This document shows, piece after piece, positions 29,020 through 37,982 of a DNA stretch of 64,000 nucleotides. The notes under the pieces are model-generated. The model worked only from the letters and a program-made list of their open reading frames with translations, was not told where the DNA came from and ran no database searches. The first letter of the stretch is position 1, and every line of letters begins with the position of its first letter. A program made the translations under genes and the position numbers. Source of the DNA: CBDCMJ01 sp965218875 (GTDB taxonomy: Bacteria > Chloroflexota > Dehalococcoidia > Lucifugimonadales > UBA3495); NCBI GenBank assembly GCA_965218875.1, contig OZ244707.1, forward strand, positions 62,001-126,000, written 5' to 3'.

Positions 29020-30222
29020 ATGCTAGAACTGAGGACCGTGACCCCTGACGAGTTTGCTCAGTGGGTTTGGGTTGAGGCGCGGGCCTACGGCAACCGCCTG
29101 GCCGAGGACCCGGAGGTGCTGCGGCCCCACTTCGATCTCGACCGGTCCATCGCCGTGGTCGAGGAGGGGGCCATCGTGGGCGGCGCCCACTCGCACCGGG
29201 TGGAGATGTCCATTCCCGGCGGCACGTCGGTGGTCGCGGGGGTGGCCAACATCGAGGTGCAGCCCACCCACCGCAGGCGGGGCGTGATGACCATGATGAT
29301 GCGCCACCAGATCAAGGACATCCACCGGCGCGGCGAGCCCCTAGCGGCGCTGTTCGCCTCCGAGAGCGGCATCTACGGCAGGTTCGGGTACGGAATCGGG
29401 TCGCTGCGGGAGGAGTGGTCCATCCAGCGCCACCACACCGGGTACGCCAGGGCCCACGAGAGCCGGGGCCGGTTCTTCTTCGTGGACCCGGCGGACATAG
29501 GCAAGGAGCTTCCCGACGTGGCCCGCCGCTGCACCAAGGGCCGGCCCGGCGTTTTCCAGAAAGCCCCCCACCTGTGGGCCCGGGAGTCCCGCGCGTCCGT
29601 GCACCAGGAACAGGAAGGGGGCCCGGGCGGCCTGTTCTACGTTACTTACGAAGACGGCGGGCGGGTGGAAGGCTACGCCAAGTACCGCACCGGCGGGCAG
29701 CCCCTCACAGCCACCGTCAACGAGCTGATGGCCGCCAACAACGAGGCGGCCGCCGCCCTTTGGCGGTTCTGCTTCGATTTGGACCTCGTCGCCGGCACGG
29801 AGGCAGAGAGGCGGCCTGTTGACGACCCTCTGCCCTGGATGCTGGCGGACCCCCGACGGCTGCAGCGGTCCGTCCGCGACGGGATTTGGCTGCGCCTCAT
29901 AGACGTGGCGGGCGCACTGAAGCAGCGGAGCTACCCGGCCGACGGCCGTTTGGTGCTGGAGGTGCAGGACGAGTTATGCCCCTGGAATAGCATACCCTGG
30001 GAGCTGGAGGTATCTCCCCAAGAGGCCTTCTGCCGGGCCACCAGGGCGTCGCCGGACCTGGTGGTCCCCGTCGCCGCCCTGGCCTCGGCATACCTGGGGG
30101 CGGTAAGCTTCACCACCCTGGCCCAGGCCGGCCTGGTGGAGGAGCGCACCCCCGGCGCCCTGCTGCGCGCCGACCGGATGTTTGCCGTCCAGCACCAGCC
30201 CTGGACGCCCTACGGGTTTTAG
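29020..30222 (+). CDS. Eis-like GNAT N-acetyltransferase
   Basis: 400 aa from ATG 29020, preferred over GTG 29011 because AGGGAGG then has workable spacing. The first GNAT domain has VQPTHRRRGVMTMMMRHQI (acetyl-CoA loop) followed by FASESGIYGRFGYG, the Eis-family signature. A second GNAT-like domain and a C-terminal SCP2-like domain fill out the usual length of about 400. Eis proteins acetylate aminoglycosides or protein/peptide amines; the native substrate here is unknown. Confidence 0.9.
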   Translation: MLELRTVTPDEFAQWVWVEARAYGNRLAEDPEVLRPHFDLDRSIAVVEEGAIVGGAHSHRVEMSIPGGTSVVAGVANIEVQPTHRRRGVMTMMMRHQIKDIHRRGEPLAALFASESGIYGRFGYGIGSLREEWSIQRHHTGYARAHESRGRFFFVDPADIGKELPDVARRCTKGRPGVFQKAPHLWARESRASVHQEQEGGPGGLFYVTYEDGGRVEGYAKYRTGGQPLTATVNELMAANNEAAAALWRFCFDLDLVAGTEAERRPVDDPLPWMLADPRRLQRSVRDGIWLRLIDVAGALKQRSYPADGRLVLEVQDELCPWNSIPWELEVSPQEAFCRATRASPDLVVPVAALASAYLGAVSFTTLAQAGLVEERTPGALLRADRMFAVQHQPWTPYGF

Positions 30223-30227
30223 GGGGG

Positions 30228-31046
30228 CTAAGCCTCGGTCACGCCGCGAACGTAATTTATGAAAGCGCTGCATACTACGAGCATAAACTTGGCTTCCTCG
30301 AAGGACACGGTGCGGCTATCGTCCATCAAAGCATGACGGATGCCGCCCTCATCGGAGGCATATCCGTAAAGACTACCAAAGGCGTCTTTCAACGCCCGGT
30401 GCAGCGGTTCTTTTTGCTCCAAGTGACTTAGCAACATCCCCAAGGTTCCCTTGTCTGTGCCAAGACTTGACTTGATTTGGCCTTCGACCGCAGATATGGA
30501 CTCCTTCACCGAGTTGCGGTAGTCGGGGCTTTGGCGATCAGCCAGCAGTTGGAGAGCTCGATCCAGTTGTTCCGATACTGCCCCGCTACCCCCACCTAAA
30601 GCGGCTTCTATCTCATCAAATTCGACTTGGCCGGTTATTGGGACGATATACCCGCCGACGAACCGGTAGGCAGAGACTTCTCGCTCCAGGTGCGTGTTGA
30701 CAAGGTCACGAAACTCGGTGGCCCTTCTTGTGCTAGTGTCTATATCAGCAATGAACTCAACAAGATCATAGACTTCATGCCATTGAGCACTAAAGTACAA
30801 TTCCCTGACGCGTCGTAGTGCCTGCTCCCTACCAGTGATATTGAAGAACTGCATATCACCAAGGGTATCAAGTCGCCACCTAAAGAAATCAGTCCACAAC
30901 TTCTTACACACCGCTTGAGTTAGGCGGGGCCCCAAATAATATTCGTGGAGTGCATTCCATAACGAGTTGCGTAGACCGTCGTCCATGGATTCGAATTGGA
31001 CTGCGTCTCTAGCGGGTTTGTAACCGTGCCGTTGCGAGAATCTCAT
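30228..31046 (-). CDS. AbiJ-like abortive infection protein
   Basis: 272 aa. The N-terminus (MRFSQRHGYKPARDAVQFES, then MDDGLRNSLWNALHEYYLG) matches the AbiJ N-terminal domain type 4. The C-terminus ends with FEEAKFMLVVCSAFINYVRG, as in the HEPN-like C-terminal helices of AbiJ/AbiU-type proteins. Such proteins are thought to be RNases that stop phage growth by arresting the host. It is divergent from the methyltransferase-nuclease fusion, with the two promoters face to face. GC is clearly lower than in the preceding acetyltransferase gene. Confidence 0.8.
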   Translation of the reverse strand: MRFSQRHGYKPARDAVQFESMDDGLRNSLWNALHEYYLGPRLTQAVCKKLWTDFFRWRLDTLGDMQFFNITGREQALRRVRELYFSAQWHEVYDLVEFIADIDTSTRRATEFRDLVNTHLEREVSAYRFVGGYIVPITGQVEFDEIEAALGGGSGAVSEQLDRALQLLADRQSPDYRNSVKESISAVEGQIKSSLGTDKGTLGMLLSHLEQKEPLHRALKDAFGSLYGYASDEGGIRHALMDDSRTVSFEEAKFMLVVCSAFINYVRGVTEA

Positions 31047-31082
31047 TGCGCCTCTGTGCGTTTATGTTAAGTCGTATGGACT

Positions 31083-31097
31083 ATTATAAAGTATAAT
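31083..31097. promoter_or_regulatory. Divergent -10 boxes between AbiJ-like and methyltransferase genes
   Basis: ATTATA at 31083-31088 is TATAAT on the minus strand (about 37 bases before the AbiJ-like start), and TATAAT at 31092-31097 serves the plus strand. The two boxes are 3 bp apart, so polymerase at one promoter should exclude the other. No strong -35 elements are seen. Confidence 0.5.
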
Positions 31098-31138
31098 GGC
31101 CACCATAATCCATGTGGGACCCTCTGAAGGCGGTTGTG

Positions 31139-32788
31139 ATGCGAAACGCTCTCTACTACGGCGACAATCTTCAGGTCATGCGGGACTATATCCCCGACGA
31201 GTCGGTGGACCTGGTCTACTTGGACCCGCCCTTCAACTCCAACGCCTCCTACAACGTGCTGTTCAGGGAGCGGACGGGGGAGGAGTCGCCGGCCCAGATC
31301 AAGGCCTTCACCGACACCTGGGAGTGGACCCAGGAAACAGAGTACACCTACGGGGTGGACATTATCCAGAACCCGAGCGTTCCGGCGGCGGTCAAGGACA
31401 TGATAACCGCGTTTCGCCAGTTCATCGGGCAGAACGCCATGATGGCCTACCTGGTGATGATGGCGCCCCGCCTCGTGGAGTTGCGCCGGGTGCTGAAACC
31501 CACCGGCAGCTTGTACCTGCACTGCGATCCCACGGCCGGTCATTATTTGAAGATTCTGCTGGACACGGTGTTTGGACAGGAAAATTTCAGGAATGAACTG
31601 GTATGGAAAAGAACTAGCGCCCATAGCGACGTCTCTCAAGGAGCGAGACATATGGGACGTATTCACGACACTATATTGAGGTATTCAAAAGGCGCCGGGC
31701 CTAAATGGAATACCGTTTACGTTGCTTACGACGCAGAATACATAGATTCCGTATATCGTTATACGGACGAATCCGGGCGTCACTATCAAACACAACCCCT
31801 CCACGCTGCAAAGGCTGGAGGTGACACTCGTTATGAATGGAAGGGGCAGCTTCCTCCACCCGGTCGCTATTGGGCTTACTCGAGGGAAAACATGGAGCGG
31901 TTAGAGGCCGAAAACAAGATCGCCTACAGCCGCGCAGGAACGCCTCGCTATAAGATTTACCTGGATGAAAGTCCTGGCAAGCCTCTACAAGATATTTGGA
32001 CCGATGTGCCTCCGGTTCATGTGAAGCCCAAGGAACGCCTCGGCTACCCCACGCAAAAACCCGAAGCCCTGCTGGAACGAATCATCAACGCATCTTCCAA
32101 CGAGGGTGACGTGGTGCTGGACCCGTTCTGCGGTTGCGGGACGGCGGTGGCTGCCGCCGAGAAGCTCAAGCGCCAGTGGATAGGGATAGACATCACGCAC
32201 CTGGCGGTGGCCTTGATGAAGAACCGCTTGAAGACCGCTTTCGATTTGGACCCTTTGGAGGACTACGACGTGGTCGGCGAGCCGCAGGACGAAGGCGGCG
32301 CCCGGGCCCTGTGGGAGCAGGACCATTACCAGTTCCAGTACTGGGCGGTCTCGCTGCTGGAAGCGCAGCCGCAGCAGGACCAGAAGAAAGGCGCCGACCG
32401 GGGAATCGACGGCTTGGTCTACTTCCTGGATGGACCGAAGCGGACCCCGCACAAGATCGTGGTGCAGGTCAAGGGAGGGCACGTCTCTGTGCCTCAGGTG
32501 CGCGACCTCAGGGGAGTAGTTGAGCGGGAGAAAGCGGCCCTGGGTCTGTTCATTTCGTTGGAAGAGCCTACGGGACCAATGCGGGCGGAAGCGGCCGGGG
32601 GCGGGCTATTCCACTCGGACCTGTGGCAGCGGGACTTCCCCAAGATACAGCTTCGCACCGTTTCGGAAATGCTGGAGGGGAGGGGGTTCGATTTGCCGCC
32701 GCGTCCCGCCGCCTACCAGCCCGCGCAGCGGGTGCGCCGCCCGCAGGGCCGCCAGACCGCTCTGGGAGATATGCACCCCCCGGCGTAG
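31139..32788 (+). CDS. DNA methyltransferase fused to an Mrr-like restriction nuclease domain
   Basis: About 549 aa from ATG 31139, the family-type start (MRNALYYGDNL); an ATG at 31112 adds nine residues but has no ribosome site. The beta-class methyltransferase has motif IV LVYLDPPFNSN and motif I DPFCGCGTAVAAA with an IGIDITHLA strand. C-terminal to it is a PD-(D/E)XK/Mrr-like region: GADRGIDGLVYF then KIVVQVKGG (Asp and Q-x-K) followed by LGLFISLEEPTGPM. This is a single-chain modification-restriction protein. The part between motifs IV and I (about 31590-32040) is 47% GC against 60-73% on either side. Confidence 0.9.
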   Translation: MRNALYYGDNLQVMRDYIPDESVDLVYLDPPFNSNASYNVLFRERTGEESPAQIKAFTDTWEWTQETEYTYGVDIIQNPSVPAAVKDMITAFRQFIGQNAMMAYLVMMAPRLVELRRVLKPTGSLYLHCDPTAGHYLKILLDTVFGQENFRNELVWKRTSAHSDVSQGARHMGRIHDTILRYSKGAGPKWNTVYVAYDAEYIDSVYRYTDESGRHYQTQPLHAAKAGGDTRYEWKGQLPPPGRYWAYSRENMERLEAENKIAYSRAGTPRYKIYLDESPGKPLQDIWTDVPPVHVKPKERLGYPTQKPEALLERIINASSNEGDVVLDPFCGCGTAVAAAEKLKRQWIGIDITHLAVALMKNRLKTAFDLDPLEDYDVVGEPQDEGGARALWEQDHYQFQYWAVSLLEAQPQQDQKKGADRGIDGLVYFLDGPKRTPHKIVVQVKGGHVSVPQVRDLRGVVEREKAALGLFISLEEPTGPMRAEAAGGGLFHSDLWQRDFPKIQLRTVSEMLEGRGFDLPPRPAAYQPAQRVRRPQGRQTALGDMHPPA

Positions 32789-32950
32789 CCGCGCTGCCTG
32801 GGGGCGTCAGACAGCCTTGGGCGGCACGGGTGCTTCGGGCCGTCACGTCCTACTGTCTGCCTGGTTCCCTCCTCTGCTATAGTGTGAAGTGAAGCATCCC
32901 CTCCGGGCGCGCCGGCCCCGGCATAGAGCACCGGGATAGTGCAACGCGAA

Positions 32951-33309
32951 ATGACCGCCGGAGACCATCTCCAGGCTGCTCTGGACTTCCTCGCCCATTC
33001 CGACGAGAGTTTGCCGCTGGAGACAACTTGCAGGGGTCGGAAAAGCTTTGGGGCGCCGCCTCCCATGCCGTTACGGCTCTGGCCAAGGAGAGGGGTTGGC
33101 CCTTCGGTAAGTACCGGGCCAGATACGCTGCCATTAACAGGTTGGCAGAGGAACTTAACGAGCCGGTACTGTCACCCAACTTCCTGATAGCCCGCCACTT
33201 CCACGACAACTTCTACCGGGACTTCATGGAAGACGACGACATCGAGGAAGCACGCCCAAAGGTCCACGCGCTCGTTCATCGAATCGTGGCGCTAGATCGC
33301 GAAGCGTAG
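32951..33309 (+). pseudogene. Frameshifted HEPN-domain (PaREP1-like) gene
   Basis: The 5' part from ATG 32951 reads MTAGDHLQAALDFLAHSDES, then the homology continues one frame over as FAAGDNLQGSEKLWGAASHA and on to NFYRDFMEDD near the end. Together these make a normal small HEPN protein of about 120 aa. The switch is at about 33008-33012 (GAGAGTTTGCC), consistent with a missing base. No slippery heptamer is seen, so this is a broken gene or a base-calling error rather than programmed shifting. It sits inside the defence/toxin island. Confidence 0.7.
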
Positions 33310-33551
33310 CCGGGGGCCGCATCGGCAAGTATGGTCACGAGGATTCCCAAGGTTTTTCGCGACTGCATGTTGGACGATAAGGAGTAAGTCACGTGGACAC
33401 TGGTGAAGGCTGGCCGGAAGGTATCGTCAACGACATGAAAGCCGACGTGGCCAAGGGAGCGGCGCCGACCTTAATCACGCTGACACCCCGCGGACTCGTG
33501 CGGAAATTCGGATATATGCGACGACTCCCAGAAATACTGAAGGAGAGAGAC

Positions 33552-33800
33552 ATGGCTGCTAATCCCGAGCTGCTGGACCGCATTACCGTGCGGGCAGACA
33601 TCTTTGGCGGCAAGCCGATCATTCGGGACATGCGCATCGCGGTGGAACATGTCTTGGGAATGCTCGCCGCCGGCGACACCGCGGAAACGGTCCTCAAGGA
33701 GTATCCGGCCCTCGAGTCGGAGGACATTCTGGCCTGCTTGCTCTTCGCCCATCGCTCGTTGGCTGGGGAGCAGGTCCATGAGCGTATGACGGTCCGGTAG
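33552..33800 (+). CDS. DUF433 antitoxin-like protein
   Basis: 82 aa from ATG 33552 (AGGAGAGAG about 6 bases upstream). The frame is open back to 33393, but those 53 codons do not look like the family and may be part of a lost upstream gene. DUF433 landmarks: RITVRADIFGGKPIIRDMRI, then LAAGDTAETVLKEYPALE and EDILACLLFA. DUF433 proteins are winged-helix antitoxins, normally paired with a DUF5615 PIN-like toxin, as here 5 bp downstream. Confidence 0.85.
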   Translation: MAANPELLDRITVRADIFGGKPIIRDMRIAVEHVLGMLAAGDTAETVLKEYPALESEDILACLLFAHRSLAGEQVHERMTVR

Positions 33801-33805
33801 CCGAG

Positions 33806-34171
33806 GTGAGGTTCCTTCTGGACGTATGCGCGGCTTCCCGGAGCATGCAGGCAATGTTGACCGAACTGGGGCACGACGTCATATCGGCGTCGGAGGCCAA
33901 CCCGCGCGCCACGGATGAGGACCTGCTTATCTTGGCTAATAACCAGCAACGGGTGCTCGTCACCGAGGACAAAGATTTTGGAGAGTTGGTGTTCCTACGC
34001 CGGTTGCCCCACCCATGCATCATTCGTTTCGTGGAAATGCGGGTTGCGGACAAGGTGAGCGCAATGCGCGAGTTGATAGAGCACTACTCAAACGTCCTCG
34101 TTGCGAGCACTATCATCGTCGTCACGCGCAACCGCCTGCGGATCCGCCGCGGAGACCCGGTCGACGCCTGA
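33806..34171 (+). CDS. DUF5615 PIN-like toxin
   Basis: 121 aa from GTG 33806, 5 bp after the DUF433 gene. PIN-like (Mut7-C-type) landmarks: RFLLDVCAASRSMQAMLTEL with the first Asp, GHDVISA, TDEDLLILA, and RVLVTEDKDFGELVF with the catalytic acidic cluster. Predicted toxin nuclease of the DUF433/DUF5615 pair. The frame is intact. Confidence 0.85.
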   Translation: MRFLLDVCAASRSMQAMLTELGHDVISASEANPRATDEDLLILANNQQRVLVTEDKDFGELVFLRRLPHPCIIRFVEMRVADKVSAMRELIEHYSNVLVASTIIVVTRNRLRIRRGDPVDA

Positions 34172-34225
34172 AGGCGCCACCACCGTATCACGACAATTAC
34201 GGGATGAGCGCGAGGCTCGCCCGCC

Positions 34226-35239
34226 TCACCTGGCCAGCAACTCCCGGATGGCGTCGTCGACGGACTCGGTGTCCGCCTCGTTGGCGCCGGGGCCGCCCGC
34301 CAGGTGCCCCCAGATGGAATCTATGGGCCGGAATTCGGCGTTGGGCATCCGGGCAACCTCCAACTCGTTGTCCTCGGGCGGGAAGTATAGGTCGGTGCGG
34401 CCCGGCATCACGATGGCCTTGGCTGTGACGGCCCCCAGCGCCTTCGTCAGGTCCCCGCCGTAGAAGGAGTTGGCGCTGATGTCGGCGTTCTGCCAAGTCC
34501 AGAGCATGGCCAGCAGGTCGTTGGCGTCGCTCCCCATCCGCCGGCCCTCCCAGAAGGCTACCAGGTAGTCTTCCAGCGACGAGTAGCCGATTTTGAGGTA
34601 GACCTCCTCCCGGTAGAACGCCTGGGAGACGGCCCAGCCGGCGTAGACCCGGCCCATGGCCCGCAGTCCCTTGGCGGGAGGCTTGTCGTACCAGCCGCCG
34701 GCCCAAGCGTCGTCGGCGGTCAGCGCCGCCTTGACCCCTTCCAGGAACACGTGGTTGTGGCGAGAGGTCCGGGCCGAGCCGCAGATGGGCAGAATCCGCT
34801 CCACCATGCCGGGGAACAGGCTGCCCCAGTGGTAGGTCTGCTGGCCTCCCATGGACCAGCCGGTGACCAGGGCGATGGACTCGATGCCGAACTTCTCGGT
34901 CAACAGCCGGTGCTGGCACATGATGTTGTCGTACAGCGTGACCCCTGGAAACCGCGCCCGGTCATAGGGGCTGGGCGTGTTGCTGGGCGACGACGACAGC
35001 CCGTTGCCGAACATGTTGGGCACGACGATGAAGTACTTCTCCGGGTCCAGCGCCCGCCCAGGGCCGATCCTCCCTTCGTTCAGGCTGTGCTGTCCTCCGT
35101 AGGAGGTGGGATTCACGATTACGTTGTCCCGCCGGGGACTCAGGGCGCCGTAGGTCTTGTAGGCCAGCTTGGCGTCCCGCAGCGTTGCCCCGTGCTGCAG
35201 CACCACGTCGCCCAGGTCGAACACTTCGTAGTCAGGCAT
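34226..35239 (-). CDS. MetX-like alpha/beta hydrolase (homoserine O-acetyltransferase-like)
   Basis: 337 aa. Alpha/beta-hydrolase fold with nucleophile elbow GWSMGGQQTY, oxyanion strand NPTSYGGQHS, catalytic Asp in PGRTDLYFPP and His in SIWGHLAGGP. The sequence family is that of MetX/acyltransferases, but many members lacking a methionine context act as hydrolases or acyltransferases on unknown substrates. It stands next to a divergent toxin and a co-directional RecB-like nuclease. Confidence 0.88.
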   Translation of the reverse strand: MPDYEVFDLGDVVLQHGATLRDAKLAYKTYGALSPRRDNVIVNPTSYGGQHSLNEGRIGPGRALDPEKYFIVVPNMFGNGLSSSPSNTPSPYDRARFPGVTLYDNIMCQHRLLTEKFGIESIALVTGWSMGGQQTYHWGSLFPGMVERILPICGSARTSRHNHVFLEGVKAALTADDAWAGGWYDKPPAKGLRAMGRVYAGWAVSQAFYREEVYLKIGYSSLEDYLVAFWEGRRMGSDANDLLAMLWTWQNADISANSFYGGDLTKALGAVTAKAIVMPGRTDLYFPPEDNELEVARMPNAEFRPIDSIWGHLAGGPGANEADTESVDDAIRELLAR

Positions 35240-35288
35240 GGTCTTCTCCCGCCCTTTGTCGTGTGATGGTCGAACGCTCGGCGCCGTC

Positions 35289-36017
35289 CTAGTTTCCCGG
35301 CGCCGCCGGAGTCTGCCCCAGAGCGCCCATCAATCCGCGCAGCGCCTGGCAGTCCTTGCAGGCCGCTTGCTCCTCCGGGGGCGACTCCGTCTCCGCCACC
35401 TCCCGCACCTTCTCCAGCAGCGGCGGAATCAGGGCATCGGGCTTCAGTTCCACGTCCACCACCGTTGCCCCGAAACCCATGGAAAACCCGCGGGCGTCCA
35501 CCAGCGCGGGGTCCGCGGCCGTTTCCTCATCGGCTACCGGCTCCATGTACACCAGGGCCAGCCGGCCCACCGGAGACAGGTGCAGGCGCTCCCCGATGTA
35601 GGCGTAAGCGTTCAATTGGGTCCGGTAGGACGCGAGCATGGCGCGTTGGGCGTTGGAAAACTTGGAGGTCTTGTAGTCCACGATGGTGTAGGAGCCGTCG
35701 GCCATGCGGAATATGCCGTCGGCCTCGCCGCGGAGGGTGACCCCCGAGGCGGGGTCGGACACCCGGAACTTGGACCAATGGGGAGGATCGACGCAGCTTT
35801 CGACCGGCCCCAGCTTGTCCAGCCAGGAGGGCAGGGCGTTCTCCCGCTGAAAGTGGCTCTGGACTATCCGCTTGTTGTAGCGGTCGATGGTGCTGAATAT
35901 GCCGGGAAAACCCTGGAAGGGCAGGTTCTTGACGTGGAGCTTGACCCAGGCGCAGCGGGGGCAAAACCGGGAGGAGGCGTAGTAGCCGAGGTCGGTCGCC
36001 GAGATGGACACTGCCAT
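35289..36017 (-). CDS. PD-(D/E)XK nuclease (Cas4/RecB-like) with putative Cys cluster
   Basis: 242 aa. The RecB nuclease core reads LRGEADGIFRMADGSYTIVD then YKTSKF (motifs II and III: Asp in GEADG, Asp-x-Lys in VDYKT). Two Cys pairs, FCPRCAW at the N-terminus and ACKDCQAL near the C-terminus, could hold an iron-sulfur cluster as in Cas4/AddB relatives, although the 2+2 spacing differs from Cas4 (1+3). No CRISPR array or cas gene is seen, so a general DNA-processing role is more likely. Confidence 0.85.
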   Translation of the reverse strand: MAVSISATDLGYYASSRFCPRCAWVKLHVKNLPFQGFPGIFSTIDRYNKRIVQSHFQRENALPSWLDKLGPVESCVDPPHWSKFRVSDPASGVTLRGEADGIFRMADGSYTIVDYKTSKFSNAQRAMLASYRTQLNAYAYIGERLHLSPVGRLALVYMEPVADEETAADPALVDARGFSMGFGATVVDVELKPDALIPPLLEKVREVAETESPPEEQAACKDCQALRGLMGALGQTPAAPGN

Positions 36018-36119
36018 GGAAGCCTCCCTCAGAGGATTGCCCGCCGGCCCTAGAGCCTATGGGTCTCCGCCGCGGTGCGCAGGCCCAGGCCCAGGAGTTT
36101 CTACGGGACTTCAAAACTG

Positions 36120-36151
36120 AATGGAATCCGTATGTAATTACGGATTCCATT
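36120..36151 (-). terminator. Intrinsic terminator of the FAD oxidase gene
   Basis: Perfect 13-bp stem (36120-36132 with 36139-36151) and a 6-base loop. On the minus strand the stem begins at the oxidase stop codon and is followed by CAGTTTTGAAG, a short T-run. Confidence 0.7.
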
Positions 36152-37763
36152 AGGGGTCGATGAGCACGCCGGGATTCAATATCCCCTTAGGGTCCAGCGC
36201 AGCTTTGGCCGCCCGCAGCGCCTCGGCGAAGAGGCCGGGCCGCTGCTGATCGTACCAGGGCCGGTGCAGCTTGCCCACGGCGTGGTGGTGGGTGATGGTG
36301 CCGCCGCCGGCTATGATGGCGTCCGACGCGGCGGCCTTGATCTCGTCGCAGGTCTCGATCTCGGCACCCTTGGGGCCCAAGCCCTCGAAGGTGTAGTAGG
36401 GGGCCGGGCCGTCGGGGTAGACGTGGGTGAACCGGCAGGTTACGCTCCCCCCGCGGCAGGTCCGGCCCAGCGCCTCGCCGATGGCTTCCCGGACCATGGC
36501 GTCCAGCCGGGGCCAGCGGTCCCAGGTGATGGCCGTCTCCAAGGTGTCGGCGACCAGGCCCAAGCCTGCGGTCATGTTCTTGTTGTAGGGCGCCCTCAGG
36601 AAGGAGTCCCGCCAGTTGCCGACGGCGCCCTGCCTGCCGGCCTCGGCTGCCGCCGCCGCCCTGCCGCCGGGCTCCACGATTTTGATGGCGCCCGCATCGA
36701 CCGAGCCCCCCAGGTCCCGGGCGATGGCGATGGCGGCCCGCATGAAGTCGCCCTGGGGCACCTCGGCCGATTCGAAGCCCAGCACCAACAGGGCCTGCCG
36801 CCCGTCGAGGCCGGCCGCGTTGGCCGCCTCGCCCGGGTCCAGGACCCGGCAGTTGGCGGGCCAAAGCTTGGCCTGCGCGACGTGCCGGGCCGCGTCGGCG
36901 CACGCCTGCAGCGACGGGAAGGTGACGCCCGCCGAGGCCCGGAACCGAGGGCGGGCCTGGATGCGCATCCAGGCCTCGGTGATTATCCCCAGGATTCCCT
37001 CGCTGCCGATGGCCAGGCGGTCCGGGCTGGGGCCGGCGCCGCTGCCGGGCAGGCGCCGGGACTCCCACACGCCGGCGGGGGTGACCATGCGGACCGACTC
37101 GACGAAGTCGTCGATGTGCGTGTGGTTGGTGGCGTAGTGACCGCCGGAGCGGGTGGCGATCCAGCCGCCCAAGGTCGAGTGTTCGAAGCTCTGCGGGTAG
37201 TGGCGCAGGGTGAACCCGTGGGGGCGCAACTGGTCCTCCAACGCCGGACCGTAGACGCCGGCCTGGATGCGGGCCGAGCGGGACTCCTCGTCGATTTCCA
37301 ACACCCCGTCCAAGCCAGCGAGGTCTATGGACACTATCCCCGACGACTCCTCGGGAGGCTCCACGCCGCCCACCACGGAGCTTCCTCCCCCGTAGGGTAT
37401 GGCGGTGTACCCGGAATCGGAGCACCAGCCCAGGACGTCGATCACGTCCTGCTCGGTGGCGGGGTAGGCCACCACGTCGGGAGGGTTGGGGAAGCGGCCG
37501 TTGAAAGCCCTAATCCGGTCCCGGAACCCCCGCCCGTAGCTGTGCACGGCGCGGCTGTGGGTGTCAGCGGCGCAGAGGGAAGCCAGGGAGGACGGCGGCG
37601 ATATTCTGGGCGGGCGCAGCCGCAATTCCTCCAGCTTGGGCGGGGCAACCGCCTCCACGTTGACGCCGTACCGCCGCGACACCCCGGCGGCCGCGTCGCG
37701 CATTTCCTGCATCGTCGGCTCGTCCGACTCCAGGCCCCAGGCCCAAAAGCTCTTTCTGGCCAT
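36150..37763 (-). CDS. FAD-binding oxidase, alkyldihydroxyacetonephosphate-synthase-like
   Basis: 537 aa. VAO/PCMH flavin fold: PYGGGSSVVGGV binds the FAD pyrophosphate, HSTLGGWIATRSGG and IGSEGILGIIT continue the FAD domain, and the C-terminal cap has the HHH motif (ITHHHAVGKLHRPW) typical of AGPS. AGPS makes ether-lipid precursors; bacterial homologues also include D-lactate/glycolate-type oxidases, so the exact reaction is open. AAGGGAG precedes ATG 37763. Confidence 0.9.
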   Translation of the reverse strand: MARKSFWAWGLESDEPTMQEMRDAAAGVSRRYGVNVEAVAPPKLEELRLRPPRISPPSSLASLCAADTHSRAVHSYGRGFRDRIRAFNGRFPNPPDVVAYPATEQDVIDVLGWCSDSGYTAIPYGGGSSVVGGVEPPEESSGIVSIDLAGLDGVLEIDEESRSARIQAGVYGPALEDQLRPHGFTLRHYPQSFEHSTLGGWIATRSGGHYATNHTHIDDFVESVRMVTPAGVWESRRLPGSGAGPSPDRLAIGSEGILGIITEAWMRIQARPRFRASAGVTFPSLQACADAARHVAQAKLWPANCRVLDPGEAANAAGLDGRQALLVLGFESAEVPQGDFMRAAIAIARDLGGSVDAGAIKIVEPGGRAAAAAEAGRQGAVGNWRDSFLRAPYNKNMTAGLGLVADTLETAITWDRWPRLDAMVREAIGEALGRTCRGGSVTCRFTHVYPDGPAPYYTFEGLGPKGAEIETCDEIKAAASDAIIAGGGTITHHHAVGKLHRPWYDQQRPGLFAEALRAAKAALDPKGILNPGVLIDP

Positions 37764-37982
37764 TCCGTTTCGCTCCCTTCGAACGCGCCGCGCACCGAGG
37801 ATTTCCAGGCTGCCGCCTGCCGGCCGGGCCGAGACCGCCTTCCGCCCTTAATTGCGAAAGGGTCCAGACGGGCCACGCCGCCCTGATTATACCAAGCCTG
37901 CCGGGGGGCCGCCCTTCCGTGGTACTATTGGAGTCGGGAGTTCTTCGGGAAAGTCAGGTCCGCAGAGGACCGGAGGAACGAG

